A stretch of DNA of 64,000 bases from [Eubacterium] siraeum (GCA_025150425.1 CP102281.1:1922001-1986000); one strand, 5' to 3'. Shown: positions 1 through 9,787, counted from the first letter of the stretch. Notes: generated by a model from the sequence alone, not told the origin. Numbers and translations are program-made.

Positions 1-1171
1 TTTCGTTATCAATAAGCTTAAGCCCCGTTGCGACCTTCGGCAGTAACGTTCCCTGAAATGCAACGGAAATAAGGCAGACGCACACTACTATATTGAACAG
101 ATTGCTGTCCGTGTACACATCGCTCACCGTAGCCATTATTGCGAAAACGATGGACGATGCACCTCTCAGACCCGACCACGCTATAAACAGCCTGTCAGCC
201 CATGTATACCCCTTTGAGCATATTGCAAACACCGCAGCAGGACGTGATATAAAGGTCATCACCGCAAATATTGCAAGTGCCGGAAGTATTATTCCCGGAA
301 GCTGTGAAGGATTCGACAGCAATCCCAGCAGGAAGAACAGCATTATCTGGCTCAGCCCCGTTATTCCGTCGAAAAAATGTACAAGCTGCGCCTTATTCTC
401 GCCTATGTTGCTGTTACCGATGATGATACCCGCTATGTATACGCTGAGGTATCCGTTGCCGCCGAGCAGTATAGGTGCGGAATATGCCGCAAATATCATC
501 GCCATCATGAAAATTATGTCAAAGCTGTTTTTCGACAGCTTCACCTTTTTCATTACAAACACTGCGGCAAGTCCCATTGCAAAGCCGAACGCAACACCGA
601 GGACTATCTGCAGCACCGCAAGAAGACCAAGCTGTGAAATATCATCACCTGCCATTATCGCAAGTGCAATGACCGTCAGCATATAAGAAAACGGGTCGTT
701 AGAACCGCTCTCGATTTCCAGCAGTGAAGCCAGACCGCCACGCAGGTTTAACTGCTTTGAACGAAGTATCGAGAACACCGATGCCGCATCGGTAGACGAA
801 ATAACCGCACCGATAAGAAAGCTCTCTTTTATATCAAATCCTATCAGGAAATGACAGCCTGCCGTAGTAATAAGCGCCGTAACTATCGTACCGAGCGAGG
901 ATAAAAGTCCCGCACGCAAAGCAACAGGTTTTGCCGCTTTCCAGTTGGCAGAAAAACCGCCGCAGAACATTATAAATATAAGACATACCGTACACACCTG
1001 CTCGCTGAGCTGATAGTTGTCAAACGGTATCTTCAGAATACCGTCCGAGCCGCATATCATACCAAGTGCCAGAAATATAAGCAGGCTCGGTACGCCTATC
1101 CTTGCCGACAGCTTATTGCCTACAATGCAGACAATGATGATTGCCGAAAAAAAGAGCATTACAAATTCCAT
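1..1171 (-). CDS. K+/H+ (Na+/H+) antiporter, CPA1/NhaP2-like, 3' end outside window
   Basis: The reading frame is open from an ATG at 1171 to the window edge (390 codons, no stop), so the C-terminus is missing. The start follows AGAAGGAACGG. The N-terminus reads MEFVMLFFSAIIIVCIVGNK and is followed by repeated hydrophobic segments with small polar breaks, as in CPA1 antiporters. Near the edge the protein reads FQGTLLPKVATGLKL, matching the conserved QGxxLP..A..LGL stretch of NhaP2/CvrA-type K+/H+ antiporters. It is expected to exchange K+ or Na+ for H+ in the cytoplasmic membrane. A regulatory TrkA_C domain, common in this family, would lie outside the window. A terminator separates it from the kinase-like gene upstream. 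Ion specificity cannot be read from the sequence. Confidence 0.85.
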   Translation of the reverse strand, partial: MEFVMLFFSAIIIVCIVGNKLSARIGVPSLLIFLALGMICGSDGILKIPFDNYQLSEQVCTVCLIFIMFCGGFSANWKAAKPVALRAGLLSSLGTIVTALITTAGCHFLIGFDIKESFLIGAVISSTDAASVFSILRSKQLNLRGGLASLLEIESGSNDPFSYMLTVIALAIMAGDDISQLGLLAVLQIVLGVAFGFAMGLAAVFVMKKVKLSKNSFDIIFMMAMIFAAYSAPILLGGNGYLSVYIAGIIIGNSNIGENKAQLVHFFDGITGLSQIMLFFLLGLLSNPSQLPGIILPALAIFAVMTFISRPAAVFAICSKGYTWADRLFIAWSGLRGASSIVFAIMATVSDVYTDSNLFNIVVCVCLISVAFQGTLLPKVATGLKLIDNE

Positions 1172-1216
1172 CGTTCACCGTTCCTTCTGTTCAAATATTT
1201 TCTCTGTTTAACTGTT

Positions 1217-1263
1217 TTAAAAAAATAAGCTGCCAATGTGATTTGAAAGTCACCATTGACAGC
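1217..1263 (-). terminator. Rho-independent terminator after the cytidylate-kinase-like gene
   Basis: On the minus strand an imperfect stem (GCTGTCAATG paired with CATTGGCAGC) is followed by TTATTTTTTT. It lies between the kinase-like gene and the antiporter. Confidence 0.75.
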
Positions 1264-1310
1264 CGATTTTTTACTATTCTTAAAGGCGTCAGCCGCTGAA
1301 TGCGACGTCT

Positions 1311-1892
1311 TTATTTGCCTGCAAGCTTAGCGATTATTTCAGCCGCCTCATCAATACCGCAGGTAGCCGTATTGATGCACAGATCGTAATTCAGCGATTC
1401 GCCCCAGTTACGTTCCGTATAATACTTGTAGTGTCTGCGCCTTGCCTTATCCTTCTGTCTGATAATCGAAAGCGCCTCGTCCTTGCTTATATTGTCATGC
1501 TCGCAGATACGTCCGCATCTGAAATCATCCGTAGAATGCACGAAAACATCAAATGTACTGTACTGCTCCCTCAGCACATAGTCCGCACAGCGACCGACTA
1601 TAACGCACTGACCTTTATCCGCAAGAGCCTTGATAACTCTGCACTCCGCCGAGAAAAGCTGGTCGGTAAGCGGCTGTGTATACATACCGTTTATCGCAAG
1701 ATTGTAAAGAAAACTGGTCGTTGTTGTCTGCTCCGCACGTTCTATGTATTTGGGATCAAATCCGCTTTCCTTTGCGGTAACATCAATTATCGTCCTGTCG
1801 TAATACGGGATTGAAAGTGCTTTTGCGACCTTTCTGCCGATCTCGCTTCCTCCGCTTCCGTACTGTCTTGAAATAGTGATTATTTTTCCCAT
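1311..1892 (-). CDS. Cytidylate kinase-like family protein
   Basis: A protein of about 193 residues beginning MGKIITISRQYGSGGSEIG, the P-loop form of the cytidylate-kinase-like family (PF13189), with an Arg/Lys-rich lid region around KDKARRRHYKYYTERNW. Proteins of this family are predicted nucleotide kinases and their substrates are mostly untested. An earlier ATG two codons upstream abuts the GGAGG, whereas the ATG at 1892 is 7 bases from it, so 1892 is preferred. It lies 27 bases downstream of the MATE gene on the same strand and is probably cotranscribed with it. Length and motifs look intact. Confidence 0.8.
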   Translation of the reverse strand: MGKIITISRQYGSGGSEIGRKVAKALSIPYYDRTIIDVTAKESGFDPKYIERAEQTTTTSFLYNLAINGMYTQPLTDQLFSAECRVIKALADKGQCVIVGRCADYVLREQYSTFDVFVHSTDDFRCGRICEHDNISKDEALSIIRQKDKARRRHYKYYTERNWGESLNYDLCINTATCGIDEAAEIIAKLAGK

Positions 1893-1919
1893 AATCATTC
1901 CTCCGTTTGTGCTTTATTC

Positions 1920-3320
1920 TTATGCCTGCTGTACCTGTGCCGAGGATTTATCCTGTTTGTCATACATTTTCGATATGACATTCTTATAGATCCTGCGCAT
2001 AAGGAGTATCGCAACAATAAGTCCTAACAAATCGCTTACAGGGAGCGACCACCATATGCAGTCAACCCCTCCGATAATGCCGAACAGCCACGCAAAAGGC
2101 AGTGTCGGCACAATAAGCCTTACTATAAATACTATCATACTGTAAAAGTCGTTTCCGAGCGCCTGGAAGCCCGAGCTTAACACTATCGACACTCCGGCAA
2201 ATACAAACGATACGCTGAATATTCTGAGCGCCGTTTCACCGAGCCTTATCATATCGTCCGTCGGAGCGAACATTCCCAGTAACTGCACCGGTATAAGCTG
2301 GAACAGCAGCAGTCCGACTATCATTATCGCAACCGAGCAGATAACACCGAGCTTCAGCGTATCCGTTATACGCTTCGGCTTTCCTGCCCCGTAGTTATAG
2401 GCTATGATAGGAACTATTCCGTTATTCATACCGAACACAGGCATATACACGAAGCTCTGCAGCTTGAAGTATACGCCGAATACCGTAGCCGCCGCAGGCT
2501 CATACGCTTTCAGTATTATATTCATACCGAACGTCAGCACCGAAACCAGCGCACTCATTATAATAGAAGGTATTCCGACGGCATATATCGTCTTTATCGT
2601 ACCAAGATTCAGTCTGAATTTTCTGAATACAAGCCTTAATTCTTTATTGTGAAAGTGGTGCAGTAAAAATCCTACCGCCGCCGCTATTATCTGACCTGTT
2701 ACAGTGGCGATTGCCGCACCCGTAACGCCCATTGCGGGTATTCCGAGAAAATCAACACCGAAAATAAACACAGGATCAAGCACTATGTTTATAACCGCAC
2801 CGAGTATCTGCGACACCATCGAAAGCAGTGTCTTGCCTGTCGCCTGCAATATACGCTCGCCGTATATCTGGAAGAATAATCCGAGCGAGCCGCAGCATAC
2901 GATTGACAGATATTCAACACCGTATCCCGCTATGATTTCAGAATGTGTCTGTATCGAAAAAAATGCAGGTATCGCCGTAAGCCCTACTATTAAAAATATA
3001 ACATAGTTCAAAGCGGTAAGAATAAGCGCATGAGTTGCCGCAAGACCTGCCTCATAAGGCTTCTTCTGTCCGAGATAGCGTGATACAAGCGCATTCATAC
3101 CAACGCCAAGCCCCGTCTGAAACGCTATCATAAGGCTCTGCATCGGAAACGCCATACCTACAGCAGTCAGTGCATCCGGATTAATCTGTGCCACAAATAC
3201 GCTGTCAACAAGGTTATACATTGCCTGGATAAGCATTGATATAACTATAGGAAGCGACATTGTAACAAGCAGCTTGTTTACGGGCATTACGCCCATCTTG
3301 TTTTCTTTTGTCTGTTCCAA
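1920..3320 (-). CDS. MATE family efflux transporter
   Basis: A 466-residue membrane protein with about twelve hydrophobic segments and two homologous halves, each opening with a MATE-type segment (SLPIVISMLIQAMYNLVDSVF near residue 23; GIPSIIMSALVSVLTFGMNI near 250). Such pumps expel cationic drugs or metabolites in exchange for Na+ or H+. The probable start is TTG at 3320, preceded by AAAGGAAAG; an in-frame ATG lies 8 codons further in (Met9). It is the first gene of a minus-strand pair with the cytidylate-kinase-like gene. The substrate cannot be predicted. Confidence 0.88.
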   Translation of the reverse strand: MEQTKENKMGVMPVNKLLVTMSLPIVISMLIQAMYNLVDSVFVAQINPDALTAVGMAFPMQSLMIAFQTGLGVGMNALVSRYLGQKKPYEAGLAATHALILTALNYVIFLIVGLTAIPAFFSIQTHSEIIAGYGVEYLSIVCCGSLGLFFQIYGERILQATGKTLLSMVSQILGAVINIVLDPVFIFGVDFLGIPAMGVTGAAIATVTGQIIAAAVGFLLHHFHNKELRLVFRKFRLNLGTIKTIYAVGIPSIIMSALVSVLTFGMNIILKAYEPAAATVFGVYFKLQSFVYMPVFGMNNGIVPIIAYNYGAGKPKRITDTLKLGVICSVAIMIVGLLLFQLIPVQLLGMFAPTDDMIRLGETALRIFSVSFVFAGVSIVLSSGFQALGNDFYSMIVFIVRLIVPTLPFAWLFGIIGGVDCIWWSLPVSDLLGLIVAILLMRRIYKNVISKMYDKQDKSSAQVQQA

Positions 3321-3426
3321 TTTTCTTTTCTTTCCTTTATTCTTCTCTTTATTTCTTTTAATTCAGTATACCATAAATCCACGCATTTTGCAAGCCGCAT
3401 ACACGAAAATCGTCCGTAAAATCTTA

Positions 3427-3455
3427 TTGACCCCACCGCCTTATTGTGATACAAT
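3427..3455 (+). promoter_or_regulatory. Promoter for the HAD phosphatase/acylphosphatase pair
   Basis: TTGACC, a 17-base spacer and TACAAT, ending about 30 bases before the HAD start codon. Confidence 0.7.
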
Positions 3456-3486
3456 AGCAGTATATAAGCTTAGAAAGGAGTAGAAT

Positions 3487-4137
3487 ATGAACGATATAAA
3501 AGCAGTGCTGTTCGACCTTGACGGCACTCTGCTCGACTCGATGTACGTCTGGCAGTACGTTGACGAGGAATTTCTGCGCAGACGTGGCATAACTCCGCCC
3601 GATGATTACGGCAGGCAATGCAGCCACCGCTCTTTTTACGAAACAGCATTGTACACAATAGATCTTTTCAGTCTTCCCGAAACGCCCGAACAGCTTATGC
3701 AGGAATGGACAGATCTCGCCATAGACGAATACCGCCACAACGTAAAACTAAAACCCTTCGCTCGTGAAACGGTTGAGCTTGCTCTGAAAAACGGTTACAA
3801 GACCGCCGTATGCACCTCACAGACCCCCGAACTTTACACTCCCGTACTTCATCACACAGGACTGTGGGGAATGTTTGAAACGATAAGCTCCGCCGCCGTT
3901 TTCGGCAAAGGCAAACAGTACCCCGATATATATCTCGATACCGCAAAAACGCTCGGCGTACCGCCCGAAAACTGCATTATGCTCGATGACGTATCCGCTT
4001 CTCTCAAAGCCGCAAGGCAGGCAGGTATGATGACAATCGGCATAATCGAGCCTCTTAGCTCACAAAGCCCCGAAGAAATGGAGCTTTACAGCGATAAGCT
4101 TGTGAAACAGCTTGATAAAGACATATTCACATTCTGA
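3487..4137 (+). CDS. HAD family phosphatase (beta-phosphoglucomutase-like subclass)
   Basis: A 216-residue protein with HAD motif I FDLDGTLLDS at residues 9-18 (nucleophile Asp10, acid/base Asp12), a helical cap, motif II CTSQTPELY near 100, a Lys-containing segment GKGKQYPDIYL near 140 and motif IV MLDDVSASLKAARQAGM near 160. It is a predicted cytosolic phosphatase or phosphomutase for a small phosphorylated metabolite. The ATG follows AGAAAGGAG. It lies 11 bases before acylphosphatase and the two share a promoter. The substrate is unknown. Confidence 0.85.
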   Translation: MNDIKAVLFDLDGTLLDSMYVWQYVDEEFLRRRGITPPDDYGRQCSHRSFYETALYTIDLFSLPETPEQLMQEWTDLAIDEYRHNVKLKPFARETVELALKNGYKTAVCTSQTPELYTPVLHHTGLWGMFETISSAAVFGKGKQYPDIYLDTAKTLGVPPENCIMLDDVSASLKAARQAGMMTIGIIEPLSSQSPEEMELYSDKLVKQLDKDIFTF

Positions 4138-4148
4138 CGGAGGCAAAA

Positions 4149-4436
4149 ATGAACACAAACATAATCAGAAAGCACTTTTTCTTCAAAGGCAGAGTTCAGG
4201 GTGTCGGCTTTCGCTACCGGGCGCAGAATGCCGCCTCGCTCTACAGCGTAACAGGCTGGGTAAAAAATCTCTACGACGGCTCGGTCGAAATGGAGGCGCA
4301 AGGCACTGAGGAAGACATTGACAAAGTAGTACAGACCCTTCAGAACAGCCGCTACATCGTGATAAACGATATGTATGTTGCCGACCGTCAGCCCGATCCT
4401 CACGAAACCTTATTCCGCATAAAAGACGAATACTGA
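4149..4436 (+). CDS. acyP: Acylphosphatase
   Basis: A 95-residue protein of normal family length. It carries the signature FKGRVQGVGFRYRAQ (catalytic Arg in GxVQGVGFR) and GWVKNLYDGSVEMEAQG with the catalytic Asn. It hydrolyses acyl phosphates in the cytosol. The ATG follows GACGGAGG and lies 11 bases after the HAD gene; a bidirectional terminator ends the transcript. Confidence 0.93.
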   Translation: MNTNIIRKHFFFKGRVQGVGFRYRAQNAASLYSVTGWVKNLYDGSVEMEAQGTEEDIDKVVQTLQNSRYIVINDMYVADRQPDPHETLFRIKDEY

Positions 4437-4442
4437 CAAAAC

Positions 4443-4474
4443 GATCCCTCCTGCGTGATAATGCAGGAGGGATC
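4443..4474. terminator. Bidirectional terminator
   Basis: A perfect 12-bp stem, GATCCCTCCTGC with GCAGGAGGGATC, and an 8-base loop between the convergent acylphosphatase and chemoreceptor genes. Confidence 0.8.
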
Positions 4475-4504
4475 AGTTATATATTGTTGCCTGTTTTAAG
4501 AAAT

Positions 4505-6670
4505 TCAGTTTTCGTCATCGTCCGGGTCGTCATCCTCATATTCGGGTTCTTCCCCGTTTTCAGCGTTTTCCTCTTCCTCAGACGGTTCTTCACCCTCCGC
4601 CGTTTCCTCACGAGTAACAAGCTCCTCGTCGATCGTAAAGCCGCATACCATCTCGTCAAGCATATTTGCCTGTACCGAAAGTTCCTGTGCAGAAGCCGCA
4701 CATTCCTCGCTTGTAGCGGAGTTCGTCTGTACTACCGAAGAGATCTGATCAACGCCGACATTGATCTGCTCTATAGCCTCAGCCTGCTCTGCGCAAGCCG
4801 TTGAAATTTCGCCTACCAGCTTTGTTGTGGCAGTTGTCGTATTGACGATTTCTGTCAGCGTCTGTGCCGTCTTGTTTGCAATCATCGTTCCGTTTTCAAC
4901 AGCCTTCATCGAGTTCTTGATAAGTTCTGTCGTTGTGCTTGCTGCCTCAGCAACCTTGCCCGCAAGATTTCTTACCTCGTCCGCAACAACAGCAAATCCC
5001 TTTCCTGCGTCACCCGCTCTTGCCGCCTCTACCGCCGCATTAAGCGCAAGTATATTCGTCTGGAACGAAATATCGTCTATTGCTCTTATTATCTTTTCGA
5101 TCTCGCCGGATGTTTCTCCGATCTCCTGCATAGCCCCAAGCAGACCGTTCATCTGTTCGTTGCCCGATTCAACAAGCTTTGTAGCCTGAGCCGAATTCTC
5201 AGCGGCGTTTTCCGCTCTCGCTGCGTTACGGTTGACCTTTTCCGCAACCTCGGTAAGCGATGCCGAAAGCTCCTCGACCGATGCCGCCTGCTTTGCCGCA
5301 CCGCCCGAAAGACTGCCTGCCGCAGATGCCACCTGCTCAGAGCCTGTAGCAACACGCTGACCTGCCTTGCTTATTTTGTCCATCGTCTTATTAAGCGAGA
5401 TCATTATAGATTCGTATGACTGCCTGATAGGCGCAAAGTCACCGAGATAAACATCAGCCGGCTTATATGTAAGATCGCCGTTTCCGAGCGTTCTGAGCAT
5501 AGTGTCGATGTCGGATATGATTTCGTTTATATTCTTGCTGATAAGGTTCGTGCTTTCGCTCAGCTGAGATATTTCCTTGTCAATTTTCTTGCCGAAGTCA
5601 AGTTCCTGCTGGTGAAGATCGCCGTGCGATAACGTAACGATTCTGTCCGAACACTGCTTTACGGGCGAAATTATCTTTTTCACTATCGTTATTATAAGCA
5701 GTACCGACAGCGCAAAGCATACGACCGCTACAATCATGCCGATAACAACAGAATTATAAATGCTCTGCGTATGCTCAAACGGTGTCGCAACCATTATACA
5801 GCTCCAGCCCTCCGCATTGCTTATAGGCGCATAGCTGACATATTTTGAAACGCCGTCAAGCGTAACCTCTCCGAATCCCGATTCACCCGCAATTGCCGAT
5901 GAAACGCAATCAGCCATAGCCTGATATGAGCCGTCCTGCGAAGCAAGACTGATATAATTCATCTGCTGCGGTATCAGTTCCGAGTCCGGATGTGCGATTA
6001 TATTTCCCTTAGCGTCAACCACCATCGCATAGCCGGTATCGCCGATTGAAATCTGACCGATAACATTCGAGAATACATTCACGTCAACTGTTATACGAAG
6101 CACTGCTCTCAGCAGCCTATTTATATCGTTTGAAATTATAGGCACGGTAACGTCCATAACGACCTTACCCGTCTTTTCGTAGAAATAAGGCTCACCGACA
6201 ACCGCTTTATTGGTTTCTATTACCTCACGATATGCAGGATCATCCGACCAGTTGAGAGAGTCGTCGTTAAGTCCCTTACCGTCCCTGTCCGTCATATCGA
6301 CCTTGACATACATAGAATTATCTCTTGCAACAGAAATACACTTCGAGCGTATCGCAGATACATCTGCAACATCAGAAAAATCGGCGTCGGCAGAAATCTG
6401 CGTTATTGCGTTTACAACAGATTCCAGCTGATTTGAAATAGTATTCGATGCGGTATGCACTACCTCGTCCATCTCATTCACAAGCGCCTGCTTAAGATAT
6501 GTATAGCTCAGCAGTATATTGATTATGCAGACAAGCATAAGCGAACCGCCGACAGCAAGACACATCCACCTGAATATTCTGCCGGTAAGAGATTTCCCTT
6601 TCTTATGTGTATTTTCAACGTTCTCCGGAACTATTTCAGCCCCGTCATATACATTCTTGTTCTTCTTCAT
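4505..6670 (-). CDS. Methyl-accepting chemotaxis protein with dCache-type sensor
   Basis: A 721-residue transmembrane receptor: charged N-terminus, first membrane helix about residues 33-60, an extracytoplasmic sensor of about 230 residues with Cache-like segments ([27 protein letters not shown]), a second helix about 300-325, a HAMP region, and a cytoplasmic signalling domain with the conserved hairpin tip [22 protein letters not shown]. It would pass ligand binding to CheA/CheW. The last 30 or so residues are almost wholly acidic ([21 protein letters not shown]) and there is no NWETF-type CheR tether. Its own TTGACT-17-TAAGAT promoter lies upstream. Only this receptor is present here; chemotaxis kinase and flagellar genes are elsewhere. 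Confidence 0.92.
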   Translation of the reverse strand: MKKNKNVYDGAEIVPENVENTHKKGKSLTGRIFRWMCLAVGGSLMLVCIINILLSYTYLKQALVNEMDEVVHTASNTISNQLESVVNAITQISADADFSDVADVSAIRSKCISVARDNSMYVKVDMTDRDGKGLNDDSLNWSDDPAYREVIETNKAVVGEPYFYEKTGKVVMDVTVPIISNDINRLLRAVLRITVDVNVFSNVIGQISIGDTGYAMVVDAKGNIIAHPDSELIPQQMNYISLASQDGSYQAMADCVSSAIAGESGFGEVTLDGVSKYVSYAPISNAEGWSCIMVATPFEHTQSIYNSVVIGMIVAVVCFALSVLLIITIVKKIISPVKQCSDRIVTLSHGDLHQQELDFGKKIDKEISQLSESTNLISKNINEIISDIDTMLRTLGNGDLTYKPADVYLGDFAPIRQSYESIMISLNKTMDKISKAGQRVATGSEQVASAAGSLSGGAAKQAASVEELSASLTEVAEKVNRNAARAENAAENSAQATKLVESGNEQMNGLLGAMQEIGETSGEIEKIIRAIDDISFQTNILALNAAVEAARAGDAGKGFAVVADEVRNLAGKVAEAASTTTELIKNSMKAVENGTMIANKTAQTLTEIVNTTTATTKLVGEISTACAEQAEAIEQINVGVDQISSVVQTNSATSEECAASAQELSVQANMLDEMVCGFTIDEELVTREETAEGEEPSEEEENAENGEEPEYEDDDPDDDEN

Positions 6671-6728
6671 TTTGCTACCTCACACAAAGGATAAACAATA
6701 CGGTTTTTGACCGTCTTTATATAGGTTT

Positions 6729-6757
6729 ATCTTATCACATTGTGTAACTAAAGTCAA
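6729..6757 (-). promoter_or_regulatory. Promoter of chemoreceptor gene
   Basis: On the minus strand, TTGACT, 17 bases, TAAGAT, about 60 bases before the start codon. Confidence 0.65.
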
Positions 6758-7072
6758 ATTTAAATCACGTTTTCACATCATTTTCAACAAAACCGCCAAA
6801 TAATTATCGGTTTTTTTGTGGAAATTAATAAATACAAAGCAAATATATATGCCGATTTTACGATATTATCGTTTCCCCGTCCCACCACCCACAGCCCTCT
6901 CAAAAGCACCGCCACCCTTACGCCCGAACCAACCCTCCCAAAACCGCACTATCCCTCGAAAAACACTATCACACTTGCCTCCCTTGTCAAAGGTGAGGTG
7001 CTGTCGCCCGAAAAAATTCGGGCGACTACCGGAGGGATTGTACTCCGTCAGCACCATCAATGAGATTTTCCG

Positions 7073-7240
7073 CACTATCCCACTCGCTTTTCGTACTGCA
7101 ATCGTCTGTGTGCTTATATGGTTTTGCATTTGCACTATCCCACTCGCTTTTCATACCGCAATCGTCTGTGTGCTTATATGGTTTTGCATTTGCGCTATCC
7201 CACTCGCTTTTCGTAGGGTGAGGGTCTGTGTGTGCTTTAT
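7073..7240. repeat. 60-bp tandem repeat, two full copies and a degenerate third
   Basis: Units at 7073-7132 and 7133-7192 are nearly identical (two or three changes); a third begins at 7193 and decays after about 30 bases. The unit contains ACTATCCCACTCGCTTTT and CGTCTGTGTGCTTATATGG. The 60-base period keeps one reading frame open on the minus strand, with KSEWDS repeated, but no start with a ribosome binding site supports a gene. Confidence 0.8.
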
Positions 7241-7465
7241 TTGTTTCGCATCCTTGCGAAACTTTGGGCACACACGCTAAGGCATCCTTGCCTTGCTTGC
7301 CCCTCCCGAAACATCATTGCAATTATAAAAAACGTTTCAAAGGAATTCGATGTAAAAAAGAAATTGCATTTTACCCTTGATATATGATAGATTAAAAACA
7401 CTCAGAAAATCAAAAACTTCGATTCAACGGGAGGGGCAAGCCCGCTCCACTACAAAATTTCCCAA

Positions 7466-7521
7466 CACAAAAATCCGCCATTTGCAATAAACAGCGGATT
7501 CTTTATATTCAATTCTCAGCA
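7466..7521. repeat. 56-bp direct repeat, copy 1 (copy 2 at 7798-7853)
   Basis: Identical 56-base blocks lie at 7466-7521 and 7798-7853. Each holds an AATCCGC/GCGGATT stem, and each is followed by a related, less conserved stretch ending in TTTAACAGCACCCACA. Beside them are two copies (about 6954-6994 and 7607-7650) of a block holding CACTTGCCTCCCTTGTCAAA, part of an imperfect palindrome. The whole gap 6816-8195 looks like repeat-derived noncoding DNA. Confidence 0.75.
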
Positions 7522-7797
7522 CTTGTTAAAATGGTGTCCGGCAGTAAAGCCATAATTCTTTAACAGCACCCACATCACTTCACCGTGACCGCCACTCCGC
7601 ACTATCCCTCGAAAAGCACTATCACACTTGCCTCCCTTGTCAAAGGGAGGTGGATTGACGGCAAGGCACAAACTGTTGCTTTGTTGCTTTCTGCTTGCGA
7701 TATGCCCACCATTTTTATATTGCAAACTTTTCTGCCGTCAAGACGGAGGGATTGCCGTACTACCATCCCTCGCCCCGCACCAAACTCCCAAAAAAAA

Positions 7798-7853
7798 CAC
7801 AAAAATCCGCCATTTGCAATAAACAGCGGATTCTTTATATTCAATTCTCAGCA
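7798..7853. repeat. 56-bp direct repeat, copy 2
   Basis: Second identical copy of the block at 7466-7521, 332 bases downstream in the same orientation. Confidence 0.75.
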
Positions 7854-7952
7854 ATCGTTAATCAGCAATCATTAAAATAGTGTCCGTAGTAAAGCAATAA
7901 TGTTTTAACAGCACCCACAGCATATCACTGTAACCGCTTTTATTGATTATTG

Positions 7953-8032
7953 CTTTGTGTAACCCCGCCGTTCCACTATCTTGAGCAAATCGTCATCATT
8001 TCAAAAGGCGGAACTTGAAGCGGCACATTGCC
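7953..8032. repeat. 80-bp direct repeat, copy 1 (copy 2 at 8113-8192)
   Basis: An identical 80-base block recurs exactly 160 bases downstream, ending 3 bases before the stop codon of the glycosidase gene. It contains TTGAGCAAATCGTCATCATT. Perfect identity points to a recent duplication. Confidence 0.85.
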
Positions 8033-8112
8033 ACAGGCGGAATTGTCAGCGGCGACCCACCGCAAAAAGCGGTCACAGCAACCCACCGTGACCGCCACAT
8101 ATCAAATTACCA

Positions 8113-8192
8113 CTTTGTGTAACCCCGCCGTTCCACTATCTTGAGCAAATCGTCATCATTTCAAAAGGCGGAACTTGAAGCGGCACATTGCC
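8113..8192. repeat. 80-bp direct repeat, copy 2
   Basis: Second copy of the 7953-8032 block, directly downstream of the minus-strand glycosidase stop. Confidence 0.85.
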
Positions 8193-8195
8193 GCC

Positions 8196-9644
8196 TTACT
8201 TCAAGATAGGTGCAAATCTGATACGGATATTCGGCATCTTCGTGATAGTCGAATAAGTGTTCAGCATCCAGTCCTCACTGCCGTCATTTACGTTCTCACC
8301 GCTTGCAGGAGGCGCAAATATCTTGAGCGTCATATCAGCTTCGCTTTCAAGAGGCTTTTCAAAGAACGCCGACATGAAATCTATCGTCTTTGCGTGAGGT
8401 GCCTTGTAGAACCACTTGCCGTTTATCTCCATCATAAGATTAAGATCTGCGTCCTCGTCCTCAAATGTGATTTCGCAGAATGTGGGGTTCTTTTCAAAGT
8501 GCAGAGGTATCTCGATACCCTCAGCGTCCTCAGAACCGCCCCAACGTAATTTTACAGGGAACTGTGCGTCGCCCTCGCTTTTCATTTCGGGATAGAAATA
8601 CTCATCGTGAATAATTTCCTTGTAGGTCTGCATTACCGGCTGCTCAATACCGCAGTCCGCATTGTTCGGATCCTCAATTTCAAGTCCCAGTCTGCCTCTG
8701 TCACGGAACTGATAGAATGTAAAGCCGTTGAACCAGCCCTGATCCTTGTCATTCTTGAGCATATCGCAGAATTCCTTTACCATTTCAGCCTGCTCGTAAG
8801 GTCCCGTTACATCGCCGTCAGCGTTGAACTCACTCATTACCATAGGCTTCTTTACTCCGCCGCAAAGTTCTCTGTAACGCTTTTCCGACAGCTTAGTAAG
8901 ATTATATGTATCCGCTACCTTGCTTCTGCCGAAAGAGTTTCCGCCCTCGTCCGCTACGTCAAAAGGCCAGCCCCAGTGAAGAGCCATGTACTTGTCAACA
9001 GACCATATATCCGTTGCTCTTACAGCGTCGGCAAATTCCTTCTCCATCTCGATTTCTCCGCCCTTTTCGGGATGCTCCACACCGCCGATACAGAGAATAG
9101 TCTGTACGTTGGGTGCAAACTTCTTGATTACCTCACGGGCGTGGATATAGAAATCAGCCACCTGCTGATAGGTCGCACGCTTTGTAAACGAGAACCAGTT
9201 ACCTGTAGCCTCGTGGTTGATTCTCAGCTGCATACGGCCGAATGTCGAAAGCTCCTTGCCTATCTGTTCGAGATGCTCGTCCGTAACATTCGGATCTATC
9301 GTCATCGTAAGTATAACGTCCTGTCCGTGACGTCTTACATCACGCATACAGGTGAAAGGCTCGTCGTCGGTTGTTCCGCCGATACCGCCCTTATATGTAA
9401 AATAGTCGTCATAGGGATAATCCCACTGGAATGTGATTTCCTTGTCCTTGAAAGCGTTTCTCGCTCTTGCAGGCCATGTTTCGTCAAGCGGATAATAGCA
9501 ATACATAAGGCTTACCGCTCTGTGAGGTCTGCCCAGCTTGTTCAGGATATAATCCTGGTTTACATACTCTCCTCTTTCACTTCCGTCGCCAAGGTCAACC
9601 GCACATTTAGCAGGACCCATGTGGATCTTCTTGATCTCGCTCAT
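8196..9644 (-). CDS. Glycoside hydrolase, GH26-like (clan GH-A)
   Basis: About 482 residues without a signal peptide, so probably cytosolic. A barrel-like first part carries RINHEATGNWFSF near residue 145, which resembles the acid/base Glu context R.HE..G.WF of GH26 mannanases, and PMVMSEFNADGDV near 280 supplies a plausible nucleophile Glu. The C-terminal 130 residues look like a beta-sandwich. The TTG that opens the longer frame at 9665 overlaps the GGAG; the ATG at 9644 is correctly spaced after TGTAAGGAG. A strong promoter covered by a cre-like box and a second palindrome suggests carbohydrate control. Family assignment rests on these motifs only and the substrate is unknown. Confidence 0.6.
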   Translation of the reverse strand: MSEIKKIHMGPAKCAVDLGDGSERGEYVNQDYILNKLGRPHRAVSLMYCYYPLDETWPARARNAFKDKEITFQWDYPYDDYFTYKGGIGGTTDDEPFTCMRDVRRHGQDVILTMTIDPNVTDEHLEQIGKELSTFGRMQLRINHEATGNWFSFTKRATYQQVADFYIHAREVIKKFAPNVQTILCIGGVEHPEKGGEIEMEKEFADAVRATDIWSVDKYMALHWGWPFDVADEGGNSFGRSKVADTYNLTKLSEKRYRELCGGVKKPMVMSEFNADGDVTGPYEQAEMVKEFCDMLKNDKDQGWFNGFTFYQFRDRGRLGLEIEDPNNADCGIEQPVMQTYKEIIHDEYFYPEMKSEGDAQFPVKLRWGGSEDAEGIEIPLHFEKNPTFCEITFEDEDADLNLMMEINGKWFYKAPHAKTIDFMSAFFEKPLESEADMTLKIFAPPASGENVNDGSEDWMLNTYSTITKMPNIRIRFAPILK

Positions 9645-9767
9645 GTTAATAAACTCCTTACACAACTTTTTTCAGAAATACTGATTTTTAAGACTTATCC
9701 GTCCTTTCCGGTAATTCGTTCGTCTGCCGCTATGCACCGCTCACAGACAGCTTACCGGAATAATTTT

Positions 9768-9787
9768 GTGAAAACCTGCGTTTTCAC
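9768..9787. promoter_or_regulatory. 20-bp palindrome, candidate operator just after the glycosidase transcription start
   Basis: GTGAAAAC, 4 bases, GTTTTCAC: a perfect inverted repeat of 8-base arms, about 5-25 bases downstream of the expected start of the minus-strand transcript. Confidence 0.6.

Noticed and set aside
7073-7240. CRISPR array
   Set aside because: Repeats are contiguous with no unique spacers, only three units, and no cas genes are present.
7026-7271. Open frame with three 20-residue repeats (KSEWDS...) as a small repeat protein
   Set aside because: The frame is a by-product of a 60-bp DNA repeat; no ribosome binding site, and surrounding DNA is noncoding repeat.
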